From assembly GCA_030077755.1 (NCBI GenBank), contig JAQJZZ010000002.1, forward strand, positions 1,612,001 through 1,676,000: a DNA stretch of 64,000 nucleotides, given 5' to 3'. This document shows positions 1-11,636 of the stretch, piece after piece; position 1 is the stretch's first letter; each line of letters opens with the position of its first letter. The notes beneath the pieces were generated by a model. It worked only from the letters and a program-made list of their open reading frames with translations, was not told the DNA's origin and made no database searches. The position numbers and the translations under genes were made by a program. The DNA comes from Filosporella fistucella. Lineage: Eukaryota; Ascomycota; Leotiomycetes; Helotiales.

Positions 1-1936
1 GCCCAAAGTTTGGCTACAGTGGCGTGATAATGGAATCCAGGATCCCCATAGGTACTCATCCAGTAAAACGAGTCGTAATTCGAGTGGTAATGATAAACTG
101 CGCTGCCGGTATCACCTGGAGATGCTGGGTCTACACCGAAGCCCATGTCAATTGATGGGATTCCAGCAAAATCCTGGAAAGCAGTAAAATCAGATCCAGA
201 GCCCATAGTGCTGATCTTTCCATCCCACAAGTCTCCAACAGTCTGCCCAGCGACCGTCTGATTTGGAGATGGAACGAGTGCTGCGGTTTCGTACATGATT
301 TTGTTAAGCAGAGGAGATGCGGAGGCATGGAAGATTGGTCCAACAGTGGCAACATCAACGTTGACATAGGCGACGTTTGCGTGTGAGAGCCATGGGAGGA
401 ATTCCTCTACCCATTCAGTAGAGCCAATGAGACCGTATTCCTAGTAGCGGATTAGCAAAGGCCCAGAATCAAGGTATCATTCCACATACCTCGCCATCCC
501 AGCTAGCAAACACAATCGTTCGAAGTGGCTTCCATCCCTTGGAAAGGGCAACGCCGAAAGAACGGATAACCTCATTCAACGCGGCTGAGCCAGAGTTGGG
601 GTCACCGGCACCACCAGCAATCCATGCATCACGATGATTGCCAATGACAATCACCTCGTCAGGTAGAGTCCCATTAATGACACCAATGACATTCCAGAGC
701 GGAGTCGTAACGTATTCTTGTTCATTGACAAGGTTGAGAACTAAATCATCGGGTGATGGACCCACGTTATACTTGACCCCCTTGTATTTCAAGCCAAGAT
801 TTCTCTCCCAGTATTTGTTGAAATCTTTCGGTGATGGACCGACTCCATTCAATGCAGTAAGAATGGGGATGGCGTCCACATATGAAATGGGAATGGACGG
901 AATAGAGGGGATCGCGCTTTCAACTGGCTGTCGAGGAACACCAGGCTTTGATGGGTAGCCAGGAGTGGTTCTACGATAAATTAGAAATTAGCTTTGCTAA
1001 GCGGGGATAGACCTACGGATCGCCAGGAGCAACGCTCAAGAATTGGGTGCTTCCTCTCTGGACACTAGATGGATTTCTCCCTGGTCCGTCTGGATAGAGA
1101 TCAACTCCATTCTCTTCAGTAATACCTCCATCATCGCCGGGATCCGTAAAGATCACACATCCAACCATTCCCAAGTCCTGCGCACGCTTCACCTTGAGTC
1201 CACGGAAAATGCCACCATACTTAGCAATGGCAATCTTCCCTTCCAAGCTGATGTTGGCTTTGAGCAAGTCCTCGAAATCTTGGTATGTCCCGTAGTTCAC
1301 ATAAACATATGGAGCTGTAACATTCCCGGAGGCGGAATAGCCATGGAAAGTTGGGATGCGATTCTCCAATCCGGATGTGGGGTCCTCTTCAAGGACATCT
1401 TCTTCCAAGCTTGCTTCAAATTTAACCTTCCACGATTCTACCTCGCCCTTGCTCTTTTTCTTCTCATATAGAGCCAACCTATGCCCCAGAGGGTAATTGA
1501 TGTATGTATCGTATGCCACGATATCTGCCTTGATTCCAAATTCTTCCCATCTTTCCTGTGTCCACAGCACCTGGCTATAGTTCTTGCCGGCCAAATGAGG
1601 ACCGGCAGTGTAGTATTTACTCCATTCCTCTGCCTTTGCTTCTTTCGGCGTGTCTAACAAAATCTGCTGAAGTTCCTTGAATGTTACAGAGCTCTGCGGG
1701 TCTTGTGGTTGTTTGTGGTGTGGTGGTTCATGACCGGGGGGAAGGCCTGGTATTAATGCTCCCAAAGGGAACATTAATATAAGAACAATGAATATGAAGA
1801 TCGAAGTGAGGGCGATCGTACAGAAGCGGCGGACGACATTGTGTCTGTATCGTGGCGGCCGCGGGGCAACGTTGATAGTCGTGATCAGTGGGGTTCGCTC
1901 ATTGCTAGCCATTTTCTCATCTATAATTCTGCCCAT
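1..1936 (-). CDS. GCPII/Vps70-like M28 metallopeptidase (partial, C-terminus off the window)
   Basis: Type II membrane zinc peptidase of the glutamate carboxypeptidase II / Vps70 / transferrin-receptor family. The exons I read are 1936-1017, 970-490 and 440 to beyond position 1; the introns are 46 and 49 nt. The start is the ATG at 1936 (MGRIIDEKMASNER) or the internal ATG at 1912. A single membrane segment rich in I/F/L/V follows an N-terminal cytosolic tail of about 40 residues. A protease-associated domain comes next and ends in GDPTTPGYP, which is created exactly by the first splice. The M28 core shows GNHRDAW (zinc His), GDPNSG (bridging Asp), WDGEEYG (catalytic Glu pair across the second splice), NVDVATVGP (zinc Asp) and YHYHSNYDSFYW (last zinc His). 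All metal ligands visible in the window are present, so it looks active. The family acts on peptides in the vacuole, ER or plasma membrane; the substrate cannot be read here. The gene is divergent from the MFS gene at 2714. Confidence 0.93.
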
Positions 1937-2713
1937 GGTTAGCAATTACTTGCAGATGATGGCAGATTCTCATCAAGATGAAGCAATTCTGAGCTTTAGT
2001 TGAAGAGTGGGAGAACAGGGAGAAAAGTCTGGAGAGGAGAAGAGGAGCTCACCTTTGGTTTACATAGTACTGCGTATCACGTCACATCACCTTTGACTTC
2101 GAACATGAAGCTTTTGACCCACTTTGACCTTCCTATGGCGGCTAGAGAGCTCCAACAGCTGCAGCTGAAAAGTGGGAATTCTGGTTGGCCGAGATTGAAG
2201 CTGTTGGAATTCGGATACGGATTCGGAGTACGTCAACGGCCAAGCAGCACAGTTACACACATGGAAGGCTTGATGTGTAAGCACTGCACGTGATACTTGC
2301 GATAACGGCCGTTATTCCCACTTTTTGCTTGATATTGTCCAATTACACCCAGCTATGAGTAACAGTGGGGTAACACAAACTAAAAGAAGACAATTTGTCG
2401 AACAACCGGCATCACTCTTCCGTATGAACCTTGAAATCCCATCTGCATCTCATGCATAGTGGCCGCCAATAAACATGGATAGTGTGGAGGAAGAAGCACA
2501 TGAGAAGAGCTTCTTTCTGACTCAAAAGCAGCCTCTTCCTCTTGCCTCAATCTTCTGTTCTGTCATCAACATTGATATAAACCGCAAATCCCGCATACAT
2601 ATATATAATCCTCGACGGCAATATCAAACGACTTCAAATAGGACGCCTTCCATGCACGGCCCGGAAGTCCAACACCGTTACGACCGAGAATTATTACATC
2701 CTTCGCCTGAAAA
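1937..2713. promoter_or_regulatory. Divergent intergenic region, M28 peptidase / MFS transporter
   Basis: About 780 nt with no coding signal. It must hold both 5' regions. A CACGTG hexamer lies at 2287-2292. I see no convincing TATA box or repeat; function is inferred only from gene orientation. Confidence 0.35.
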
Positions 2714-5140
2714 ATGGTGAAAAGAAGGTCACGAGGGCCACCTAAATTGCCTGTACGACAACTCGCTATTCTTGGTAAGCCTTCGATCATTTGTTTTGTG
2801 TTGAGAGTCAATAGATGAAGCCTCTCGTTGCAGATCTTGAGTTTTGAAATTCTTGGTGGCAATTTGGCAAGGTGGGGTTATGCTGGGATTGTAAGACAAT
2901 GGAAAATTTGGAAATGGAGTAAAAAGGATTCATATTTGTACTCGAACAGCTCCCAAGAGGCCGCTTTGGAGAATATCGTCGAGAAAATGGCTTATACACT
3001 GCTCAGTTGGCACCATTTTTGCTGTCGCTGACATTTCGTTCTCTGTATCCTTTGTCCTTGTTGCCTGTCACACCAGCAATCCGCCCTGCTATCTTGTGTT
3101 ACACTTTCTCTGACATCTCGTCTTATCCCAAGCACTCAACTAATTGTCCTAGCAATATGTCGATTCGCAGAGCCTGTTGCGATGACTTCGGTCTTTCCAT
3201 ACCTCGTATGTTCTGCTCCCTGCTATAATATATTAGCTAACCCACGAATAGCCTGAAATGATTGAGAGCTTTGGAATCGATAAGAAGAATGTCCCAAAAT
3301 GGGCTGGTATCACCTCGGCTGTCTTCTCGTTGTCACAATGTTTGACAGCCGTCGTTTGGGGAGGTGCTTCCGATAAATTCGGACGAAAACCCACGATCCT
3401 CGTCGGTTTGACATGCACAATGATCTCGTGCTTGATGTGGGGATTGTCAACGAGTCTTCCAATGGCTATCGTTGCTCGAGGCATTGCTGGTGGATGCAAC
3501 GGAAACGGTGTGTCTGAAAGAAAAAAAATATACAGTATATTGACTGACGTATATAGTCGGTATTATTCGAACGATGGTTGCAGAAATGGTTCCCGAGAAA
3601 GAGCTGCAACCAAGAGCTTTCTCGGTGATGCCTCTCGTATGGACTCTTGGTTCTATTTTCGGACCGTCATTTGGTGGGTTCTTTGCCAAGCCTGCAGAGA
3701 ACATGCCCGCGTTGTTCGGCAGCAACAAATTTCTCATCAAGTTCCCATTTGCACTTCCAAACATAGTCGCGAGTGTGCTATTCATGATTGGAATCACCAC
3801 TGGTGTGCTATTTTTGCGAGTGAGTATTCCAGATATCCGCAGTCAATAGCTGCTGACGTATCTAGGAAACACTGGAGTCCAAACGCCACAGAACCGACTA
3901 CGGTCTGGCTTTGGGAAAGAAACTTACAACATTTGTCAAAACAGTATTCCACCTTCATCCCAAACCTAAACCTTTCCGTCGACTCTCAGGGACATACGAT
4001 GAATCATCCGCATCTCTCTTGCGACCTACCTCTTCTGCCGGATCTGATACATCCAAATTTGACGATGCAACTTTCACTCCCAAAGGAGGAAAGACGGTCC
4101 TGCCGCGACCAACACTCGTTGAAGTCTTTACCCGACAATCAGTCATCAACCTGATTGCATATACATTCCTCGCATTGCATTCAATAGCCTTCGATCAGCT
4201 ACTGCCCATCTTCCTGCATCACCCTCGGCAAACGCATAATTCCAATAACACCCACCTTCCATTCAAATTTTCTGGCGGCTTCGGACTCAAGTCAAGTAGA
4301 ATCGGTACCCTCTTCACCATGTATGGAGTAATCGGCTGCTTCATCCAGTTCCTCATTTTCCCACCAACTGCTCGAAAGTTTGGCGTACTGAACTGTTTCA
4401 AATGCTGTGCTATCGCCTTCCCGTGCATATATTTCTCAACTCCATACACAGCATTGATTCAAGATCCTATTTTTCAGCAGGCAGCTATGTTCGGTATCAT
4501 GATTGTAAAGTGCTTCGCATGTATTTTTGCATTCCCTTGTTCCATCATACTTCTCACCAATTCTGCCCTCTCCCTTCGTATCCTTGGTACATTAAACGGT
4601 TTCGCTGTCTCGATCAGCGCCGTCGGACGCGCTATCGGTCCTGCTTCAGGAGGCGTAGCGTTTTCGTGGGGTCTCGAAAAAGGGTACATAATCACGCCTT
4701 GGTGGCTGCTGGGATTCATATCCATCATTGGTGCTATTCCCATTTGGTATCTCGTCGAAATGCCTGGCTTCAGCAAAACAGATTCCGATTCCGATGAAGA
4801 TGACGAGGAGGAGGATTTGCTACCAACCGTTGATGAAGATGTGATAGGGGAGATTCTGGAAGGAGATGAGATTTTGGGTTTCGATGCTGATGAGGAGGCG
4901 CTGGATACGGTTGATGGGCCGCCGCTTGGAAAGACACATTCGAGGAAAAGTACGGATATATCGTTCGCGGACGAGCAAGGATTGAAGTCGTATAGGAGAG
5001 AGGCAAGACTAGAGAGAAGAATGAGTAGTCCTATCGGTGTCAGAGGAGGTAGTGTAGGACCTGGAGGAGGAAGAAGATTGAGTAATGGACTTGCTGCCAG
5101 TAATATGGGACAGGGAACTGGAGGAACAAGTTTCACATGA
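2714..5140 (+). CDS. MFS transporter, fungal YCR023C / ZIF-like type
   Basis: Twelve-segment major facilitator superfamily permease of the fungal family that includes yeast YCR023C and resembles plant ZIFL/TetA-type carriers. Exons: 2714-2774, 3153-3205, 3252-3507, 3557-3819, 3866-5140, giving 635 aa in one frame. The first splice joins RQLAIL to AICRFAEPVAMTSVFPYLPE, the usual first helix of the family; that intron is unusually long (378 nt). The cytoplasmic loop motif A is clear in GGASDKFGRKPTIL (about residues 69-82). A long hydrophilic central loop (Ser-rich, about residues 235-290) separates the two six-helix halves. The C-terminal tail is acidic (a run of D/E near residue 510) and ends Gly/Arg-rich. 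The substrate is unknown; relatives export drugs or move metal chelates. The neighbour at 5.3 kb is unrelated. Confidence is high in family and exon model, low in substrate. Confidence 0.92.
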
Positions 5141-5329
5141 GCTGTGAAGATTCTGTAGACAGAGTTGACGTTATGTATGCTAGCACATATGGATTTGGAG
5201 AATTGAAATATCTTCATAGAAGCTAGCCGGCATTCTCAAAAGTGTACAATAGGTAAGCTGCAATTGTTCCAGGACGCTTGTGAAGATTAAGAGTTGACAT
5301 TGAATTTCGAGTTCCAGTTTCGCACTGAT

Positions 5330-5689
5330 ATGCCCAATTTGTCTCAAGGAGGCAGGGGACCACATCGAGGAAATGGGTCTCGTGGACGAGGACGTCGTCG
5401 GAACCATGGAAGAAGATATAGAAGAGGACCTCAACCAGCATGGGGTCAGTCTCGACCTGAAGTTGATCTTCAAGGCAGACACAGTTCTAGCCAATATGGG
5501 GCCCATGAACACATGGCACCATCTTCACCAAGTGTGATGGCGCCACCACCAGGTCCCCTCTTCCATGATACATTTTGGACACGGCACGATTGGAAGTATG
5601 GGGTCCTCCCTAACATGGGATTCAATTCCTCGCCGTTTGCCGCAACATCACCAAAAGACGGTAGGGATTCTAGAGTGGAATCCATGTGA
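5330..5689 (+). CDS. Small Arg/Gly-rich hypothetical protein
   Basis: An open frame of about 120 aa from the ATG at 5330 (an in-frame ATG at 5294 adds 12 residues). The first 45 residues are dominated by R, G and H with RGR/RRR clusters (around GRGRRRNHGRRYRRG), an RGG-like, probably nucleic-acid-binding composition. The rest is Pro/Ser/Met-rich with PPPGPLFH and WKYGVLP. No family is recognised. The stop overlaps a possible donor (GTGAGT at 5686). Splicing to 5724 would replace the last residue with about 17 others, but that intron would be only 38 nt, so I favour the unspliced form. It lies 190 nt after the MFS stop on the same strand. Confidence 0.4.
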   Translation: MPNLSQGGRGPHRGNGSRGRGRRRNHGRRYRRGPQPAWGQSRPEVDLQGRHSSSQYGAHEHMAPSSPSVMAPPPGPLFHDTFWTRHDWKYGVLPNMGFNSSPFAATSPKDGRDSRVESM

Positions 5690-5974
5690 GTTTGCAAACC
5701 GACATCTAAACAGAGTTATTCAGTTGGTAACATCACAAGTAGACCAGCACTAAAATTGCCGAATTTGCTCTCGAATTCAAGTAGACTCACTCTATAAGTA
5801 ATAAATCCTTACGGTGACGCTTTATCTCGCTTTGTCGTTGCGCTGGAAGCCAAGATCAAACCGAATCTCCCGCTTTCACAGTACCCAGCTTGCGTACAGG
5901 GGAAGCGCTTTCACTAAGTACAATGACCTATCTCCTGATTATACCCCACCTGCCTTTCTAATCCTTCCCATTCT

Positions 5975-7607
5975 CTAAGGACCAACAGTCTCGATAGTCA
6001 ACATCCCCAACGAACATCTATCAGGAACTGTCCCAGGCCTTAAAATCTCCAACCCCCCTTCCCCACAAACGATCCAATTCTCCACCAAGCTCCCCTTACA
6101 AGAAAGCACATTCCCATTAGTTGACAGATTACACGACACAGGTAAATAGCCTTCGGACTCGGGGTTTTGGTTGAAATAGAGTGCAGTCCATTGTACCTGG
6201 CCCTGGCTGACGTTGGCGGTTTCCCCACTGGAGACGTCGATTAGGTGGCAGTTCTCGTCGAGGCGGAATCTGGAAGGGGTGGGTTAGTGGCTGGGGCTGA
6301 TATCACAGGGGCAATGAAAGGAAAGGAGAGAGGAATATATGAAAGGAAATAAAGGGGAGGTTTTACAGATGTGTAGTTTCCGTTGTCCAAACGATGTGGT
6401 CACCACCAGATATCGGACCTAAGACAGCATATCTATTGTCGGTACCAGCGCGACCGGTTCCAGTAATTTTAATACGGAATGTAGGTGGGTAGTCGGCGGG
6501 GTAGCATGGAGGTGTTGGTGAGGAGGTACTCGTTGTTATTGTGGTAGGAAAACAACTGCTTGCTGGTAGCGTTGTCGTATCTCCTGGGAGGGTCGTGGTT
6601 CCAGCCGGGATTGTGACGGTTGATGGTTCTGGACAAGTGGACCTGGATCCTGGATCAGCGATTGTCTCTGTTGACACTACACAAGGAATCGAGCTCTGGG
6701 AAGATACTGGGGGACAGCTGCTTGCTAGAAGAGTTGTAATTTGTCCCGGAAGAGTTGTGGTTGCCCCTGGCACGGTAATTGTTTCCGTTGATGCCACACA
6801 AGTAGTTGGAGTATATGAAGAAACCGTAGGGCAGGATGTTGCACGAACAGAAATCGTCTGTGTTGCTAATGAACAAGAAATAATCGGATCCGTATTTGCA
6901 CAAGAACATGTCGTTGGGACTACAATTGAGCACGAACTCCCCAAAACCGTCGAAGTGCTATAAACATTCGTAATTGTAGTAACTACGCAGACCGAGCTAC
7001 TCTTACAAGACGTGGCCGGCTGAGTAAGAGTCACAGTACTGGCACTGAGCGAATTCGTGATCGTCTTAGTTCCCAACGCAGAACAAGAACTCGCAGGTCC
7101 CGTAACAGTGATTGTGCTAACGTGTTTCGTGATCGTTGCAGTGACAGGCTTGGGACATGTCGATTGAGGCTGACATGAACTCCCTGGCACTGTCACAGTC
7201 GTCTGTTTGCATATTGGTATAGTTATTGAGGTCGTAAGACTTCTCGTTGAGCTAGTAGGGCCTTTTGTAAGACTTGAAGAACTCCCTTTCCCACTCGTAG
7301 AACACTTCGTCGTAACCGTCGAAAACCTAGTCGACGTAGCCGTCACAGGTGGGAGGAAGCAAGAACAAGCCGAACTAACAGCCGCCGGCGATCCATTGCA
7401 ATTCACTAAAGCCTTCGGTATTGCTGTTGAAGAAGGATGATTCGCTTTCGTATATGATTTACAGAAAACGCTAGCGGAGGACGTGAATGTCGGATTCTGA
7501 AGAGCTCTAAGACAATTATTTGCATTACATGTTGCTGTCGTGGGTTCTATGAGGAGGGAGAGTAGGCAGACGATGCCATTGACGGCATTGGGTATTGAGA
7601 TCCGCAT
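5975..7607 (-). CDS. Secreted Ser/Thr-rich cell-wall-type protein
   Basis: Exons 7607-6367 and 6269-5975 (97-nt intron) give 511 aa. The start is the ATG at 7607, followed by a signal peptide (VNGIVCLLSLLIEPTTA). The N-terminal block has the cysteine pattern seen in many ascomycete wall proteins (CNANNCLRAL then VSSACSCFL). A long central Ser/Thr/Cys/Val stretch follows, with repeated TITV, TTTLPG and SSCP units that would be densely O-glycosylated. After the intron, a compact C-terminal domain with conserved-looking Cys residues (ENCHLID, PVSCNLS, VLSCKGS, WIVCGEGG) runs to the stop. No GPI signal is visible. A structural or adhesive wall role is inferred from composition only. Confidence 0.75.
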
Positions 7608-9298
7608 TTGATCTCACGATGATATTCATGCCTTCACAACAAACGCCTTTCAAGAAATCAAGAAAAACGCGACAAAAGCCGGACAACCTCTTACAATTAT
7701 CAGATCAGAATTATCATTTGAAAGGGGAGAGCGCCAGCCACAAACTCCAATATTTACATAGATATCAAAATTAAGCATAGCATTAGCCAATCTCCCAGCG
7801 GCACAAATACAGCAGCCTTACCAAGCCGGACTCGTATTGGTGAGGAGTTCGTGAACATCCCAAAAAGCCGTTGTGGCGTCCCGCCAAGCGGCTGAGAACC
7901 CCAGAATGTTGCACTGCAGAAAGGCCAACGGTTACATTTCCAAGCGTCAGCAGCGAGGTATTTGACCGAAGACGGGGGGTCGGCCGGGGTTGTTAAGGAC
8001 TGGAATTTCTTGCCTATCGGCTTCGCCGTTGGAACTGATGAGTGAGTTTTTAAAGGTGCTCCAAAGCGTCATAGCTGAAGAGAGTCCTGTACAAGTACAT
8101 TCCCTTCATTAACACTGTCGCGTGAGACGCTAAATTACTCGCTTAAAAAGAGCCATCCAACGCTGCTAAGCCGAGGAGATTCGTGCACTAATTCGAGCGC
8201 CGCTTTCAACCTGAAATGATAGGCCATTTATAATGTTCCTAAATAACCGCATGACGGAATTCTTTGCACAGCTGCCAAGTTTATTGGAGACTGAATCTTC
8301 TCATAAATATATCCAGCACAACTTGACTTTTCAAGCTGTGTATAGGAAGAAGAATTGCCAGTGACTCCTGATTAGCTGCTAGCCTTCCAGGAGAATTTAG
8401 TATAAATGTTTGGTTGTGTATTTCACAGCGCTCGAGACACCAGACTCGATAATGCAAGATGACTCACGACGTCTATCGGGCATCGTACCTCAAGGCCACA
8501 TGAGCGCTAGATTCTGCCTTTCGGCTACACATATCAGGTACCACTTAATTCAATGGTGTTGAGCGATGGCTCGGAGAAGTGGCAGCAAAGAATATAGTCA
8601 GAGTTACTTGGAACTATCAGAAAGATGCAGTTGGAATTCATGGAAAGCTCATACGAAAAATAAATTAAGCAGATCACGCACATAGACGGATACAGAAGCC
8701 ACGCAGCCAAGAGCTCACTATGCCCTTCAATATTGGAAACTTGGTAACGAAGACATTGGAGTTTGGAAGAAATACGAAGTGTTGTGCAAGGGTTTGTAAT
8801 CAGATCGTGTAAGTACATTCGAGATTGTAGTAAGGAACGAATTTTGCATATACATACGACTCATACGCACTAACGCTGGTAGCGTGACTGTTGAAAGGCC
8901 AATCAATTCAAGTTATAAAGATGTCTCTCCCGACCTTCGATTTGCGGCCAATAAAGGTCGCGTGGGGATTAACTGAGTGCTCCGTGCTGAGCAAAGATTC
9001 TCTCTCAAACATGTCGCTGAGCCCGTCCTGAAATAAGAGGTATCGGTGAGGCCTGCGACTTCTTGATTTAACAGCAACCAATGGACAGAAAACTTACTTT
9101 TGAGGAATTCAATGGGATAGCTGGTCAGATCCTCCCGCGCGGCTCACAGGTCCTCGGATCTGACATTTCAGGTCGTAAAGGGTGATCTTTGCTCATCCCA
9201 TAGCGGTGTTTTATGGTAATTGATTGCATCCTCGACACTGGCAGAGATGGTAGCTATCATCCCAAATCTCTGCTGACATTCCAGCGCCTTTCTGTTCG
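7608..9298. other. Intergenic, no gene seen
   Basis: About 1.7 kb. The longest frame is a 94-codon one at 8534-8818 with no coding character. I see no repeats, tRNA or splice-linked frames. It contains the promoter of the wall protein next to 7607. Confidence 0.5.
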
Positions 9299-10495
9299 CT
9301 ACTGACAATTGTCACAGATTGGTCTACCACCATAGCTATAGTAGGGGATTGGGCGATCATCACGCCATGGGTGGTTCTTGCTTGTAAATACCTTCGCCAC
9401 ATCCTGCATCTCCCATTGTACATCGTCAGGCGTCTGAACCTCATCAAGTGATGAGTCATGACTGTAAGTACCATCAATCTCATTCTTCAGTATTTGCCCG
9501 TATTTCTCAATATGTTCCCTGAAACCCATTCGTGTGTATCGGCTCCAGGGCTCATGCCAAACAGCTTCTGGGAACTCCCAATTGTGATTGTATCGTTGCG
9601 AGAATGTGCTAATTCCATGTCCTGTACAAGCCCGGCAGAAATATCCCCCTACGTACTCTTGCACTTCGTCGTCAAAATAGGGTGCGCGGAGGAAAGCTAT
9701 ATATCGGATTGCTTTTGGTACCTCCAATTTTCGGGCAAGAGAATTGGCCTCCTCGGTTGATGTTGGATTGCGAAGCCTCATGCGCTCTGGTTCTGGATCA
9801 CTGTCGAAATATGATTTTCCAATTGCTGCACAGCTCTTTTCAAGTTCAGCATTAACAGCAGATCTGTCAAAAATCGGGCCAGGTTTCGCCACTCTCGAAA
9901 AGTGAGGGTGGCCATACAAGCCGCTTAATCCTATGATGTGAGGTATTCGATCGATAAGGACATCTTTTGGTAGTCCGATATTGGTTGTTTTGGGAATGTA
10001 TTGTCGAAAACGTCTCCAGCATGGCCAGCAAACTCGATCGGCAGTTACCAAATACAAGAGCTCTCCGAAATGTGCTTTGCATCTACTGCATCGAGTACCT
10101 ATCAAGGAAGTGGCCACATGTTTCAAAGTAAAGAATTTGCAACCCATGAAAAAGAAAGCACTAAGCGCTTTAGGAAACGACACGACAATAATGAATTCTC
10201 GTGAGGAATCAACAATCGTACAAAACCGCTGGTTTATGTTCCGAAATTCCAGAACAGTAAGAACATCCATGTGAAGCATGATTTCGTGCAGTATCTCAAC
10301 AGGAAAGCGAGTCAATGAGCCGAGTGGAAAGACCTTTGGCGCCAGCGGCATGTCATAATGAAGATCAAATTGTTTCACAATTGGATTGAATGTTGGACTT
10401 GAGTATTCAGGAGGGTTCTCGACCTTATCGCCGACGAAAAATCCGGGACGTGGAGCGCGAATAGCGATTTCGTCGAAGTCTGTGATAATGGACAT
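9299..10495 (-). CDS. F-box domain protein
   Basis: Single-exon gene of 398 aa starting at the ATG at 10495. An F-box-like motif is at about residues 58-100: LTRFPVEILHEIMLHMDVLT followed by NQRFC, the usual LP-x-EIL-x-x-I pattern of fungal F-box proteins. The middle part has paired cysteines (CSRCKAH, CWPCWRRF, CRACTGHG, CDNCQ at the very C-terminus) that could bind zinc. Fungal F-box proteins bind Skp1 and bring substrates to SCF ubiquitin ligases; the substrate is unknown. Many paralogues of this type exist in ascomycetes and are often called hypothetical. There is no operon-like context. Confidence 0.8.
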   Translation of the reverse strand: MSIITDFDEIAIRAPRPGFFVGDKVENPPEYSSPTFNPIVKQFDLHYDMPLAPKVFPLGSLTRFPVEILHEIMLHMDVLTVLEFRNINQRFCTIVDSSREFIIVVSFPKALSAFFFMGCKFFTLKHVATSLIGTRCSRCKAHFGELLYLVTADRVCWPCWRRFRQYIPKTTNIGLPKDVLIDRIPHIIGLSGLYGHPHFSRVAKPGPIFDRSAVNAELEKSCAAIGKSYFDSDPEPERMRLRNPTSTEEANSLARKLEVPKAIRYIAFLRAPYFDDEVQEYVGGYFCRACTGHGISTFSQRYNHNWEFPEAVWHEPWSRYTRMGFREHIEKYGQILKNEIDGTYSHDSSLDEVQTPDDVQWEMQDVAKVFTSKNHPWRDDRPIPYYSYGGRPICDNCQ

Positions 10496-11636
10496 GTTGA
10501 TAGATAGCTGAATGAGAAGCTAGGGAGGAAGTATTCAGGCAGGTGGTCGTTTGGCTATTGAGCTAGGCCCAACTCGGTCTAGTGATTCACGAGACTTGGG
10601 GCCAGCAACAATCCGCCTTGTCCGTTCTACACTCGCGCAGTCAGCCCAGTCATGGTATGGAAGTCTCTGATGCTTTTACAGGTATAAAGCAAGGATTCTT
10701 TGACAGAAACAGACATTGATAGATATTGAATTTCCAATAGGGGGATCATGTGCATTTCTCGCCTAAAGAGGGGTATGAAATCTTGTGTACCTTAGTAGAA
10801 TTGCAATACAGGAGGCAGATTCGTCTGCACTATAAGAATCTGCCTGCAAGGATGCTTCAAAAATTGGTCTTTTTACTGGAAACTGCTTTCAATAATTCAT
10901 CTGGCTGTGCAGGCTTGGCCCGAGGGAAGGCCACAGTATTCTAGACAGAAATCTCCAGGCTTATTCCCACTAGTTTAAATTGTGTTCTTGATGAAATCGA
11001 ATTTGTTGTTGTCTCATTTCCATCGGATATGGTCTTCAATTTCCCATTGTCTCGATTTTGATGCCGGGGATTGAAATCTGTGCTTGGAATGTTCAGCCTT
11101 AGACGTCTCTTTGAAGCCACTCGCAAAACTACCAAGAAGCAAGACATAAACGCCAATATAGCTCGCTTTGTGCCACGTAAAGGTATCCTATTATATATCA
11201 CGAGACTATGACTAGAGTACTGGTGAAATGGAGAGTTGGTAGGGCTGCATATCTTTATGGATCAGATAGCATACATGTAATTTTCTTGAACGGGCCGGTT
11301 GCTCGTTGCCGCTGACAATCAAACTCTAACATTTCATTTGAACCAGGGTCTCGTCTCAAAGTATGTAACCTCAATCACTCAAAAAGAATTTATCATACTT
11401 GCTTATACGAGCATCTTGGCAATTTCAGTCTGTATTATTGCCTTAGGTTAGATTTTGGTTTGCTTTATATAAGACTGCCTGCATTTCCAAGATTATTATT
11501 TTGCTCGGGTTCAAGAGGCAAGCCAACTTCACAATTTTACAGGCCACTATATCGTTCTACTCTTGTTTATACATTCATTGAGCACGGGAGTTCTTCTTTC
11601 TTTACAGCATCAGAAAGTCCATCTTAATCCTTCGCT
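10496..11636. other. Intergenic, no gene seen
   Basis: About 1.1 kb between the divergent F-box gene and the secreted-protein gene. Only short frames without coding character. A TATATAA-like run (TTTATATAAG) near 11464-11473 is about 170 nt upstream of the next start. Confidence 0.45.

Noticed and set aside
4474..5217. 247-codon minus-strand frame
   Set aside because: Antisense of the MFS C-terminal half; low-complexity Ser runs are the complement of the acidic tail.
8534..8818. 94-codon minus-strand frame in the 7.6-9.3 kb gap
   Set aside because: No motif, no signal peptide, no splice partners and composition like non-coding DNA.
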